Assembly: GCF_000952155.1 (NCBI RefSeq)
Contig: NZ_JYON01000022.1
Coordinates: 24,358 to 88,357 of the forward strand
Reading direction: 5' to 3'
Source of the DNA: Aliterella atlantica CENA595
GTDB lineage: Bacteria > Cyanobacteriota > Cyanobacteriia > Cyanobacteriales > Chroococcidiopsidaceae
DNA length: 64,000 bases
Both the position numbers and the translations under genes were made by a program. The notes beneath the pieces were generated by a model that worked only from the letters and a program-made list of their open reading frames with translations, was not told the origin of the DNA and searched no databases. Shown in pieces: positions 28,676-39,040 of this stretch; the first letter of the stretch is position 1; each line of letters begins with the position of its first letter.

Positions 28676-28864
28676 TTTCACCGATCGCTGTAAAGGCGGT
28701 ATCTTTCTGTGGCACTATCCTCACGATCGCTCGCACTGGGCGTTACCCAGCAAGTTTGGTCTTTCGGAAGCCCGGACTTTCCTCAAATTAGCTGCCTTGC
28801 CTAATCTGCAACCACCTGCGCCTACTCTTTTCCCATATTTAGTTTAGCTTTGAAGCGAGCGAAA

Positions 28865-30082
28865 TTATGACAATCGCCTTCTTGACAATTGTCTATTTAA
28901 GGACACGAGATTGCTGTTGCTACTTTCCCCCGTATCATCTTGAATAGTCGAGAAATTTTCAAACCAACCACGCCGCCAAAAGAAAAAGACTAATCCCCCT
29001 GCGATCGTTGTCATAAAGGCTAAACAAAGTGGATAGCCCCAAGCCCAATTCAATTCAGGCATATTCAAAGGCGATACTTCTGTATTGAAGTTCATGCCGT
29101 AAATTCCCGCTATAAAAGTTAAAGGAATAAATATCGATGAAATTACTGTTAGCAGTTTCATAATTTCATTCATTCTGTTACTTACTGCTGACAAGTAGAC
29201 ATCCATCAATCCTGATGTCAGTTCTCGGTATGTCTCTACCATATCCATAACTTGCACTGCATGATCGTAACAGTCGCGCAAATAAACCCGCACGTGTTCG
29301 CTCAAAAGTTCGCTGTCATCGCGGATTAGGGCGTTGATTGCATCTCTTTGGGGCCAAATTGCTCGCCTCAGCGTTAATAATTCTCGGCGGATGCGGTAGA
29401 TTTTTTCTAAAGTTTTGCGCGTGGGATTAGCTACTACTTCCTCTTCCAAATCTTCTATTAATTCGCCATAATCTTCTAATACAGGAAAAAAGCCATCAAT
29501 TATTGCATCTAACAGTGTATAAGCTAGATAATCGGCTTGATGCTTGCGGAGAATGCCTTTATTGTTGCAAATGCGCGATCGCACTTGGTTAAAGCAATCG
29601 TACTGCGCCTCTTCTTGGACGGTAAGTAAGTAATGTTTTCCTAGTACAAAGCTAACTTGTTCGCTGTGAAAGCCAGTATTCCCAGGTTTTGGTAATACCA
29701 TCCTGGCAATAATAATTAATTGGTCTTCATAATCTTCGACTTTCGGGCGTTGCGGGACGTTGACGATATCTTCCAAAATCAGCGGATGCAAGTCAAATAC
29801 TTTACCAAGGCGTTGCAAAATGTCTTCGCTGCCTAAGCCTTGCACGTCTACCCAGGAAACAGATTCGCTGTCTAAGTGTGGAATCAAGTCTTCTGGTGTG
29901 GCTATTTGCTCGTAGGCATAATCTGTGTCTTTGTAATCAATTAATTCAATCTGTGGTGGTGGCGCACCTGCCTCAATATTTAGAGTTCCAGGCATACTCC
30001 CAGGTTGTTCGTGGAAGTAGTCAACGCGAGGTTTACTAAGGACTTTAGCAATTCGAGAACGGGCTTTTGTTATCGGCTGCAT
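28865..30082 (-). CDS. corA: Magnesium/cobalt transporter CorA
   Basis: CorA is a pentameric inner-membrane Mg2+ channel. The long acidic cytoplasmic domain (about 1-340) is followed by two C-terminal membrane helices; the first ends in the signature YGMNFN. The length of 405 residues is slightly above the E. coli protein, with a short N-terminal extension rich in basic residues and a Ser/Asn-rich tail. It is monocistronic, upstream of rnpB on the same strand. Confidence 0.93.
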   Translation of the reverse strand: MQPITKARSRIAKVLSKPRVDYFHEQPGSMPGTLNIEAGAPPPQIELIDYKDTDYAYEQIATPEDLIPHLDSESVSWVDVQGLGSEDILQRLGKVFDLHPLILEDIVNVPQRPKVEDYEDQLIIIARMVLPKPGNTGFHSEQVSFVLGKHYLLTVQEEAQYDCFNQVRSRICNNKGILRKHQADYLAYTLLDAIIDGFFPVLEDYGELIEDLEEEVVANPTRKTLEKIYRIRRELLTLRRAIWPQRDAINALIRDDSELLSEHVRVYLRDCYDHAVQVMDMVETYRELTSGLMDVYLSAVSNRMNEIMKLLTVISSIFIPLTFIAGIYGMNFNTEVSPLNMPELNWAWGYPLCLAFMTTIAGGLVFFFWRRGWFENFSTIQDDTGESSNSNLVSLNRQLSRRRLS

Positions 30083-30192
30083 AGAGTTGTTAAGTAGCTG
30101 GCTTATACATAACTTTAGATGGTGACAAAAAGGGACAAGGGGATAGGGGAGAATGACTTGGCTTCCTGCCTAGTTTTAACTTAGTTGAGACT

Positions 30193-31650
30193 TTAACTAC
30201 TAGGCAACATTCCTGCAGAGGTAGGTAGAAATAGAGTTACAGCCGTACCTCGATTGCGCTGGCTGTTGATTTCCAAATAGCCGCCTTGTAACTTACAAAT
30301 GCGATCGGCGATCGCCAGCCCCAAGCCCATACCGCCTTGGCTTTTTTTGCTAGTTCCTCGCCAGAAACGCTGGCTGGCTTGCGTTGCTTCTTCTATTTCC
30401 ATCCCCCCACCGCGATCGCTAACTTGTAAAGGTACGTAATTACGGTCTTCTCCTTCTACCAAAGGTAAAATTAAGACATAAATGACTTCGCTTTGCGGTG
30501 CATACTTAATGGCATTATCTAGCAAATTCAAAACTACTTGTCCGGTTAACTCTGGATCTACCCAAACTTGCGGCGAACTGCCACTGGTAGATAGTTCTAA
30601 TTTAATGCCTGTATTGGCTGCGGCTGGTTCCATGCGAAACAGACATTCTTGGGCGATCGCTACTATAGATACAGATTGGGGATTTAGCTGCAATTGTCCG
30701 GCATCTACTTGAGCAAGCAATAACAGTTGCTCGACTAAATGAGTGAGGCGATCGGTTTCGTAGCAAGCTCTTTTAATGTATTGTTGGGCTTTGTTGCCCG
30801 TAACTACTCCATCTAGTACGGCTTCTAAGCCTACGCGCAAAGTTGCTAGAGGTGTTCGCAAATCGTGGGAAATATTAGCGACTAATTCTCTCCTTGCTGT
30901 TTCTTGTGCTTGCAACGCTGCTAGAGTTTCTGTGAGTTTTGCTGCCATGCGATCGAGCAAGCGCCCTAGTAATGCTAATTCGTCTTTGCCTTGCAATGTA
31001 GAACGGGCTGTATAATCTCCTGCTTCTAACATTTGCGCTTGACGTTGCAATTTGCGTAAGGGGCTAGTCAACGTATCAGACAGCAGCAATCCGGCAAGAA
31101 TAGCAATTATACCAGCAACGATCGCCACTCCCATAACTATGCCCTTAACTTGCAGGGCAAACTGCTTCGGGCGGCGTAGGGGCATAGCAACATAGACTGC
31201 ACCCAAAATTCGCGCATTTACCGAGCGAATGGGCATCGTGCTGTAAAGCCACCAAGGATATTGGGGATGAGTTGCTACCCAAAACTGTCCGTGCTGGGGA
31301 ATTCCTGCTAAAGTTCGCTCGATTAAGTTAGGGGGAATCTCCACCGTGCCACCAGCAGAAATCTGTTGGTTTTGAGAGCGAATCGAGCCTTGGGAATTGT
31401 AGATAACTACTTGCACTTGTTCGAGTTGAGCAATGAGGTTGACCGATCGCTCTAAAGTTGTGTTATCAAATTGGTTGCTAGCTTGATTGACTAAGATGGT
31501 TGCTTGATTTTGTAAATTTGCTTGCGCTTCGCGGATAAAAAACTGTTGTAGGGTGCTGTCTACAACTAACGATAAGCCAGTTAAACTCCCCAAAGTTATG
31601 CCGAGCAAAGTCAATGTCAAGCGGAAGGAAACGCTATGCCACAGCCTCAT
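30193..31650 (-). CDS. Sensor histidine kinase of a two-component pair
   Basis: This 485-residue kinase has a first membrane helix (about 8-30), an extracytoplasmic sensor of about 130 residues, a second helix, HAMP, HisKA with NISHDLRTPLATLR, and HATPase with GMGLGLAIADRI. The start at ATG 31650 overlaps the stop of the response regulator gene (ATGA), so the proteins are translationally coupled and almost certainly partners. The signal is unknown. A longer in-frame start at 31686 is unlikely. Confidence 0.9.
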   Translation of the reverse strand: MRLWHSVSFRLTLTLLGITLGSLTGLSLVVDSTLQQFFIREAQANLQNQATILVNQASNQFDNTTLERSVNLIAQLEQVQVVIYNSQGSIRSQNQQISAGGTVEIPPNLIERTLAGIPQHGQFWVATHPQYPWWLYSTMPIRSVNARILGAVYVAMPLRRPKQFALQVKGIVMGVAIVAGIIAILAGLLLSDTLTSPLRKLQRQAQMLEAGDYTARSTLQGKDELALLGRLLDRMAAKLTETLAALQAQETARRELVANISHDLRTPLATLRVGLEAVLDGVVTGNKAQQYIKRACYETDRLTHLVEQLLLLAQVDAGQLQLNPQSVSIVAIAQECLFRMEPAAANTGIKLELSTSGSSPQVWVDPELTGQVVLNLLDNAIKYAPQSEVIYVLILPLVEGEDRNYVPLQVSDRGGGMEIEEATQASQRFWRGTSKKSQGGMGLGLAIADRICKLQGGYLEINSQRNRGTAVTLFLPTSAGMLPSS

Positions 31651-32339
31651 TTTGCCCCCGCCGTGAACCGATACCCTACTCCCCAAACTGTTTGAATGTA
31701 TTCTGGGTTAGCTGGGTGCAATTCAATTTTTTCTCTAAGCTTGCGAATATAAACATCGACAATCCGACAGTCACCATCAAAATCATAGCCCCAAACTCGA
31801 TCCAATAATTCTTCACGGGAATAAGCTCTACCAGGCGATTCGACTAACTGCGCCAATAAGTCAAATTCCTTCCCACGCAAATCTAGCAACTGTCCGCCGC
31901 GATAAGCCTGACGGGTAAAGCCGTCGACAATAATGCCGCTAGTATGACTGACATCTCGGTAGCCGACTTGATAGGCGCGACGCAATAAGGATTTTACCCG
32001 CGCAACTAATTCTTTAGCGCTAAAAGGTTTGGTTAAGTAATCGTCAGCACCAACAGACAAACCGTAAAGGCGATCGCGTTCATCTGCCCGCGCTGTCAGC
32101 ATCAAAATCGGAATAAAACAGCCAGCTGCCCGCACTTGTTGGCAAATTTGAAACCCATCTAAGTCAGGCATCATAATATCTAACACTACCAAGTTCGGGC
32201 GAAAGCGTTGAATTTGACTGATTCCATCTCTACCACTACCTGCACTCAAACAGCGCAGCCCTTCATGTTCGATGTAAAGCTGCACTGTTTCTCGCAGGCG
32301 GATATCGTCTTCAATTACTAAAACAGTGGTAGCACGCAT
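31647..32339 (-). CDS. OmpR-family response regulator
   Basis: This 230-residue regulator has a receiver domain at about 3-118 with phospho-acceptor D in VVLDIMMPDLDG, the acidic pair EDD, and K in LTKPFSAKEL. A winged-helix DNA-binding domain follows (SREELLDRVWGYDF, VDVYIRKLREKI, VWGVGYRF). I start at MRATTVLVIEDD; an upstream in-frame ATG at 32399 adds a repeat-derived tail (TAATTCG array). It is the first gene of the pair with the kinase. Confidence 0.92.
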   Translation of the reverse strand: MRATTVLVIEDDIRLRETVQLYIEHEGLRCLSAGSGRDGISQIQRFRPNLVVLDIMMPDLDGFQICQQVRAAGCFIPILMLTARADERDRLYGLSVGADDYLTKPFSAKELVARVKSLLRRAYQVGYRDVSHTSGIIVDGFTRQAYRGGQLLDLRGKEFDLLAQLVESPGRAYSREELLDRVWGYDFDGDCRIVDVYIRKLREKIELHPANPEYIQTVWGVGYRFTAGAK

Positions 32340-32353
32340 GAGCAAATAATTAC

Positions 32354-32380
32354 TAATTCGTAATTCGTAACTCGTAATTA
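32354..32380 (-). repeat. TAATTCG heptamer repeat before the response regulator
   Basis: About four degenerate copies lie immediately upstream of the regulator start. Confidence 0.75.
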
Positions 32381-32467
32381 TAGAAGCATATAAGTACACT
32401 TAACTACGCTTGTTAGTGGATAGTTAGAGTTATCGCTTGGTTGAGACTACGAATTAGTAACTACAAA

Positions 32468-33352
32468 TTATATAGCGCGGCGCTTGCGTAACTTGCTTAA
32501 GCCCAAAGCAATGCCGCCTAGTGCCAATGTTCCTACGGCTGTAGATGGTTCGGGTACGGGTTTGCCGGAAACTTCAAAACTAGCGTTGAAAGCTGGGGCA
32601 AGCGTGCCAGGTTCATCGTTGATGATATCTGATACTCTAATCCAGTCTGGGACAAACGGCTCTGTTCGCAACCAAGCTTGGCGATCGCCTACAGTTGTGG
32701 GGGGTTGGTCGCCAGCTAGCCAGTAGTAGTCGCCTTGGGAAGTTTCTACTGTAGTAGCTAAAAAGTAATGATTTGCCTGATCGAGAGGCGTTGCAGCAGC
32801 GTCCAGTAAAATTGAGTCTGTCAGCGTAATATCAATTTGGCGTAAGTTGCCTGTTAGTCCCGATCCTACTGCACCCAAATTGGTTAGAGAACCAGGAGTA
32901 ATTGTACTATCTACTGTAAACGAGCCTTTATCTGTGACGCTGTACGATAGCGAACCTTCACCACTATCAAATGCTGCAAAAGCATCGTCAGCAGGACCGT
33001 TGAGGCGGACAATATCAGTAGTTCTGGTCGCATCTGAATCTACAGGAAAGGATCTGTAAAGCTCAACACGAACGTTGGTAATTTCGGCATCTGGATCGGA
33101 CAATAAGCCGTTAACTTTAATGCCTTCTACCTCAAATTGGGGCGCTAGGGAATTGAGAAAGAAAAAGTCATCAGCCGTTTCCGAACCAATAGCAGCATTA
33201 GACTGAGAGCTAAAAGCTTGGGCTGAATTTGGAGATAAGGTACTCCAAAGAGTTGCAGCATTTGCGCTCGCGCTTTGCAATGTTTCTAATCCAATAATTG
33301 CACCAGAGGTTATCAAACACAAGTTTGTTAATTGCCAAATTTTCTTTTGCAT
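32468..33352 (-). CDS. PEP-CTERM sorting domain protein
   Basis: This 294-residue secreted protein has an N-terminal signal peptide (about 1-32). Its C-terminal tail reads VPEPSTAVGTLALGGIALGLSKLRKRR, that is, a PEP motif, a hydrophobic helix and a basic end, the signal recognised by exosortase. The middle is beta-rich with no recognised catalytic motif. Such proteins are exported and linked to extracellular matrix or the cell surface. No exosortase is seen in the window. Confidence 0.85.
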   Translation of the reverse strand: MQKKIWQLTNLCLITSGAIIGLETLQSASANAATLWSTLSPNSAQAFSSQSNAAIGSETADDFFFLNSLAPQFEVEGIKVNGLLSDPDAEITNVRVELYRSFPVDSDATRTTDIVRLNGPADDAFAAFDSGEGSLSYSVTDKGSFTVDSTITPGSLTNLGAVGSGLTGNLRQIDITLTDSILLDAAATPLDQANHYFLATTVETSQGDYYWLAGDQPPTTVGDRQAWLRTEPFVPDWIRVSDIINDEPGTLAPAFNASFEVSGKPVPEPSTAVGTLALGGIALGLSKLRKRRAI

Positions 33353-33543
33353 ACAGCGCTAGTGATGGATTTAAGTAGTTGTTTGAATCAAATTTGACTG
33401 CTATTAAAAGCGTCACAGCCTTTTGCTAAGGGGCGATCGCTTATTTGTTCAGCTTGTGCTTGTTAGCTTTTGCTGGAATTACACCTGCTTGATTTTTAAA
33501 GGCAATTGTTAAAATTCTATGAATTTAACTCCACCTTTATGTA

Positions 33544-33598
33544 TTTTTATACCAAAGATAGAGCGTACAAATAAACTTTTTATACCAAAGATAGAGCG
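33544..33598. repeat. Two 22-base direct repeats with 33-base period
   Basis: The block containing ATACCAAAGATAGAGCG occurs at 33544-33565 and again at 33577-33598, each followed by an ACAAATAAA-like tail. It lies downstream of the groEL terminator. Confidence 0.65.
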
Positions 33599-33604
33599 GG
33601 GAAC

Positions 33605-33642
33605 AAATAAAAAAGCAGTCTGTCGCACTTGACAAACTGCTT
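33605..33642 (-). terminator. Intrinsic terminator of groEL
   Basis: On the minus strand AAGCAGTTTGTC pairs with GACAGACTGCTT around a six-base loop, followed by TTTTTATTTG. It lies 80 bases after the groEL stop. Confidence 0.8.
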
Positions 33643-33719
33643 GTTTGGTAGCTAGGGCAGCAGGGAAGATAGGCTTTACTTACCTATCTCCCTAGTCTTG
33701 CTAGGGCTACAGAGCAATA

Positions 33720-35426
<1,707 letters not shown>

Positions 35427-35453
35427 TTAGCACTCTCTAGCATAGAGTGCTAA
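35427..35453 (-). promoter_or_regulatory. CIRCE element (HrcA operator)
   Basis: TTAGCACTC-N9-GAGTGCTAA is a perfect inverted repeat, 34 bases before the groEL start. Confidence 0.93.
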
Positions 35454-35793
35454 TTTTTTTAATTTCCAGGGCTAAAGCCACCTGCAAATCCGCGCAGTAC
35501 GACCTAAAAGTTAACTTTTGCTGACATGACTTAAAAGCAACATTTCTAGAGCGTGTGGCAGTAGAGTTGACTAGCGCCAAGAAAACCTTCTAGTCAAGAA
35601 GGCGCGGTGGCGAGCATTTTAATTATCTAGATTTAGCTGTGGACTAATTCAATACTCATAACTTTCGCAAGATAGCCGATTTGTGTTAGTTTATTTTTAA
35701 GGATTAAATTCGGTTATGCAGTTGATTTTTACCTGTAGTATAAGACTCTCTCCGAATCTTACTCTCATCAACCCACGATTCTAGAGACGTTTT

Positions 35794-36102
35794 ATGTCAA
35801 TTTATGTCGGTAATCTCTCCTACCAGGTCGGTCAGCAAGACCTGAAAGAGGTTTTTTCAGAGTACGGAACTGTTAAAAACGTCCAACTACCAACAGACCG
35901 AGAAACAGGTCGGGTAAGAGGTTTTGCTTTTGTAGAAATGGAAACAGAGGCAGAAGAGTCAGCAGCCATTGAAGCACTTGACAGTGCTGAATGGATGGGT
36001 CGCGCGTTAAGAGTAAACAAAGCCAAACCCCGCGAGGACAGAGGTGGCGGCGGCGGCGGTAGACGCGAAGGCAATGGCGGTGGATATTCTCGCCGTTACT
36101 AA
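35794..36102 (+). CDS. RRM-type RNA-binding protein (Rbp)
   Basis: This 102-residue protein is one RNA recognition motif: RNP2 is IYVGNL (3-8), RNP1 is RGFAFVEM (43-50). A short glycine-rich tail (RGGGGGGRREGNGGG) follows, like the cold- and stress-regulated Rbp proteins of cyanobacteria. It probably binds mRNA, for instance to steer photosystem mRNAs to membranes or to stabilise transcripts in cold. A 380-base upstream region gives room for a long 5' UTR, as is known for rbp genes, but I see no specific element beyond the CIRCE of the divergent groEL. Confidence 0.92.
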   Translation: MSIYVGNLSYQVGQQDLKEVFSEYGTVKNVQLPTDRETGRVRGFAFVEMETEAEESAAIEALDSAEWMGRALRVNKAKPREDRGGGGGGRREGNGGGYSRRY

Positions 36103-36129
36103 ACTCTAAAATTTAATTTAAGCTTTCTA

Positions 36130-36157
36130 GGGCAACTTTATGAGTCTGCCCTTTTTT
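36130..36157 (+). terminator. Intrinsic terminator of the rbp gene
   Basis: GGGCA and TGCCC arms with a 12-base loop are followed by six Ts. The end abuts the convergent nfi gene. Confidence 0.75.
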
Positions 36158-36158
36158 G

Positions 36159-36821
36159 TTATCTATTTGATGCCAACTTATCAGCGATGCGAGTAGTTTC
36201 TGGCAAACGATATTTAGGCGTACAGCGCAGCACGTAATCAATTGCTGTAGGCAAACTCACGCGATGACCGACAGAAACATACAATGGCTTAGTGGCGGTG
36301 CGCGATCGCAATACTGCACCAATTATCTCTTGGCGGTGCTTTAAGGGCTGCCAACTACCACGCGCTGCTGCTAATTCCTCATGTTTGCCGATTAGTAGCG
36401 ATTTAGCTGCGCCAATTGTCGGTATATCTGTAAGTACGCCTAAATGACAAGCAATTCCAAACCGTCGGGGATGAGCGATACCTTGACCGTCGCAGATAAT
36501 TAGGTCAGGTACAGTGCTAATTGTTTCTAAAGCATCAATCACAGCCGGAATTTCTCGAAAAGAGAGAAACCCAGGAATGTAAGGAAAAGTAGTACGACGA
36601 AGAGCGATCGCACTTTCTATTAGTTGCAAGTCAGGAAAACTGAGTACAGCTACAGCAGCGCGGCTGATTGTTCCTGCTGCTTCAAAGCCCATATCTACAC
36701 CAGCTATGTAATTGACTGTGCCTAATGTGTCTTCAGTAGCCACCTCAGCTTTTAATTGTTCTTGAATGGCGATCGCTTCAGCAGTAGTAAGTTGCCAAGA
36801 ATGGAGTTGGCGAATTTGCAT
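36159..36821 (-). CDS. nfi: Endonuclease V (deoxyinosine repair)
   Basis: The enzyme nicks DNA near deoxyinosine to start repair of deaminated adenine. GVDMGF (catalytic Asp region), [26 protein letters not shown] and GAAKSLL match the family motifs, including the wedge and metal-binding residues. The 220-residue length is typical. It is convergent with the rbp gene. No repair operon is visible. Confidence 0.93.
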   Translation of the reverse strand: MQIRQLHSWQLTTAEAIAIQEQLKAEVATEDTLGTVNYIAGVDMGFEAAGTISRAAVAVLSFPDLQLIESAIALRRTTFPYIPGFLSFREIPAVIDALETISTVPDLIICDGQGIAHPRRFGIACHLGVLTDIPTIGAAKSLLIGKHEELAAARGSWQPLKHRQEIIGAVLRSRTATKPLYVSVGHRVSLPTAIDYVLRCTPKYRLPETTRIADKLASNR

Positions 36822-37494
36822 ACAACTTGTGTAAGAGCAACAATGTTTTTTTACTATAAAAGCAATGTCTCAACAGAAAAAAACTCAAAGTCAAGTTCGC
36901 GTCTGATACTACGAGCGCCTAGAGACGGAATATGGCGATCTCTAACACAATTAATCCAAATTTAAGCTAAATCTGCTAATTATAGGTTTTTTATCCAGTC
37001 AAGATCGCGATTTATTCATTTTATCGACTTTGTGTCAAACAGCTTAGAATTTGACCATAAATAATTAACAAATATAAATATTTTATTTTGCGGAATACTT
37101 ACTATTTAAGTTGAAGAATTATTTTAGTTAAATAAGCAGACAATTAAACCCATTACTACACGATAAATCGCTAAACTCAATTATTCAAAGAACTATCTAT
37201 TTATAAGCTGGGCTAGTTCTAGCTATCACTATCAGTTTATATTGAGAAAAATTTTCATGCCTGAAAGCTTTTAAATTTGATTAAAGAATGCGAATTAATT
37301 CAAATAATTGCGGTGTTTGTTAGCAAATTAATCGTGCAAATTTGCGTCTAGTAACTGCTGCTTGCATAACTCATAAAGGGCTGCATCTCCATACCTAATT
37401 ATCGTGTTTTTAAGTTACTTAAGGCTAGTTAGTTTGACCTTATTTATCTAAAAACATTATGTTACAGCCTTAACTTTATGAGGAGAAGAACGTA
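36822..37494. other. Gene-free AT-rich region upstream of the multicopper oxidase
   Basis: I see no convincing gene or RNA in these 670 bases; the one small forward frame overlaps nfi and has no supported start. An AGGAG Shine-Dalgarno lies just before the oxidase. Confidence 0.5.
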
Positions 37495-38991
37495 ATGAGT
37501 ATTACAAGAAGAGAGGCATTAAAAATTGGTGCGTTTGCTGGTGGTGCGCTGCTACTACCTATTGCACTCCAGCGCCGAGGATACAGCCTAAATGCTGGTA
37601 GCCCTCAACCTACGCCATTTCAAGTTAACTTACCGATCCCGCCAATTCTCAAACCTGTCCGCAGCGATGCAAATACCGATTACTACGAGATTAAAATGCA
37701 AAAAAGTCGGGTGAATATTTTGCCTGGACTAACAACAGAAGTTTGGGCTTATCAAGGTATGGTTCCTGGTCCTACAATCGTACAGACTCTAGGACGCAAA
37801 TCTGTTGTTCGTTTTATCAATCATATCGATGTATCGACATCAATTCATTTACATGGCATGGCATCACAACCGCAATACGATGGCTACCCAGAAGATTTAA
37901 TTCTTCCAGGCTATTACAAGGATTACCACTATCCAAATAATCGCGCAGCAATGCTGTGGTATCACGACCACGCCGTTCATACAACTGCCCGTAACGTTTA
38001 TATGGGATTGGCAGGAATGTACGTAGTTCAAGATCCAGCAGAAGCCGCTTTGAAGTTACCGCAAGGCAAGTACGATGTACCCTTGATAATTCAAGACAAA
38101 CTATTTGCTAGCAATGGCTCGTTGGTCTTTAACGATGACAATCATCATGGTCTAATGGGAGATGTAATTTTGGTAAATGGTGCGCCGTTCCCCAGAATGG
38201 CAGTAAGTGCGCGTAAGTACCGCTTCCGAGTTGTCAATGGCTCCAATTCACGCGCTTATAAATTAGCATTGAGTAATAAAGCAGACTTAATTGCGATCGC
38301 ATCAGATGGCGGATTGCTGGCAAAGCCAGAGCCAACTAAAGAACTGATAATCGGGATGGCAGAACGTTATGAGTTTGTCATTGACTTCTCTGCGTATCCT
38401 ATTGGCACGCAAATAGTTTTGCAAAATCTCGGTCTTCCCAATAATACAGACTACGATCTAACAGGGCAAATTATGCGATTTGATGTCGTAAGCAGAGAGG
38501 CTGATGATAGCACTGTACCTACTACCCTACGAGACCTCAAGCTGAACAAACAACCGTCAAGAGTAATTGAGAGGAGATGGACTTTCGACCATCGCAGTGA
38601 AATGTGGGTAATTAATGGCAATACTTGGGATAAAAACCGCATAGATGCCGATCCTGGTGCGGGAGGTACTGAAATTTGGAATTTTCAGAACAATAGTCGC
38701 GAGTGGTTCCATCCCGTCCACGTTCACCTAGTTGACTTTCAGATTCTCTCTCGCGATGGTAAACCACCTTTTCCCTACGAGAGGGGTTGGAAGGATACAG
38801 TCTATCTGGGTGAAAATAATAACATTAGGGTGCTTGCTAAGTTTGATGAAGAGCGCCAAGGTAAATATATAATTCATTGCCACAACCTAGTTCATGAAGA
38901 CCATGACATGATGACTCAATATCAAATCGGAACTACTGGCATAGATCCAATGTCAGCACCAGCAAAACCTTTGCCAGCACCGCCTTTGTGA
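37495..38991 (+). CDS. Tat-exported multicopper oxidase (CotA/bilirubin oxidase-like)
   Basis: This 498-residue protein begins with a Tat signal (ITRREALKIGAFAGGALLL). All copper-binding blocks of a three-cupredoxin laccase are visible: HLHGMAS, WYHDHAVHT, HPVHVHLVDF and HCHNLVHEDHDMM. The last holds the HCH bridge and the axial Met of the type 1 site. It should oxidise phenols, bilirubin-like tetrapyrroles or metal ions (Cu, Mn) outside the cytoplasm; which one cannot be told. It is monocistronic. Confidence 0.92.
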   Translation: MSITRREALKIGAFAGGALLLPIALQRRGYSLNAGSPQPTPFQVNLPIPPILKPVRSDANTDYYEIKMQKSRVNILPGLTTEVWAYQGMVPGPTIVQTLGRKSVVRFINHIDVSTSIHLHGMASQPQYDGYPEDLILPGYYKDYHYPNNRAAMLWYHDHAVHTTARNVYMGLAGMYVVQDPAEAALKLPQGKYDVPLIIQDKLFASNGSLVFNDDNHHGLMGDVILVNGAPFPRMAVSARKYRFRVVNGSNSRAYKLALSNKADLIAIASDGGLLAKPEPTKELIIGMAERYEFVIDFSAYPIGTQIVLQNLGLPNNTDYDLTGQIMRFDVVSREADDSTVPTTLRDLKLNKQPSRVIERRWTFDHRSEMWVINGNTWDKNRIDADPGAGGTEIWNFQNNSREWFHPVHVHLVDFQILSRDGKPPFPYERGWKDTVYLGENNNIRVLAKFDEERQGKYIIHCHNLVHEDHDMMTQYQIGTTGIDPMSAPAKPLPAPPL

Positions 38992-38995
38992 TTGT

Positions 38996-39022
38996 AGGGT
39001 GCGTTGCTTTACAACGCACCCT
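38996..39022 (+). repeat. AGGGTGCGTTG palindromic repeat
   Basis: This dyad hairpin between convergent genes probably serves as a bidirectional terminator. Confidence 0.7.
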
Positions 39023-39040
39023 ATAAGATTGGCGATCGCA

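Larger units (their letters stand above)
28380..28832 (-). ncRNA. rnpB: RNase P RNA
   Basis: The catalytic RNA of RNase P matures tRNA 5' ends. On the minus strand the 5' conserved region TGAGGAAAGTCCGGGCTTC and the 3' partner ACCCGGCTTATGTCCGACT are present, with the conserved GGTAAACCCCGG and AGATAGATAACCGCC blocks in between. Ends are estimated from the family pattern. Two dispersed-repeat inserts extend helices: a CAGTGACC-type hairpin at 28625-28675, in the region expected for P12, and a GTAGAGACGTAGCA hairpin at 28411-28435 near the 3' end. The flanking conserved core is intact, so it should be functional. Confidence 0.93.

Noticed and set aside
28641..28847. Forward 68-codon frame
   Set aside because: It lies antisense within the RNase P RNA gene and its repeat insert; no ribosome site or family match.
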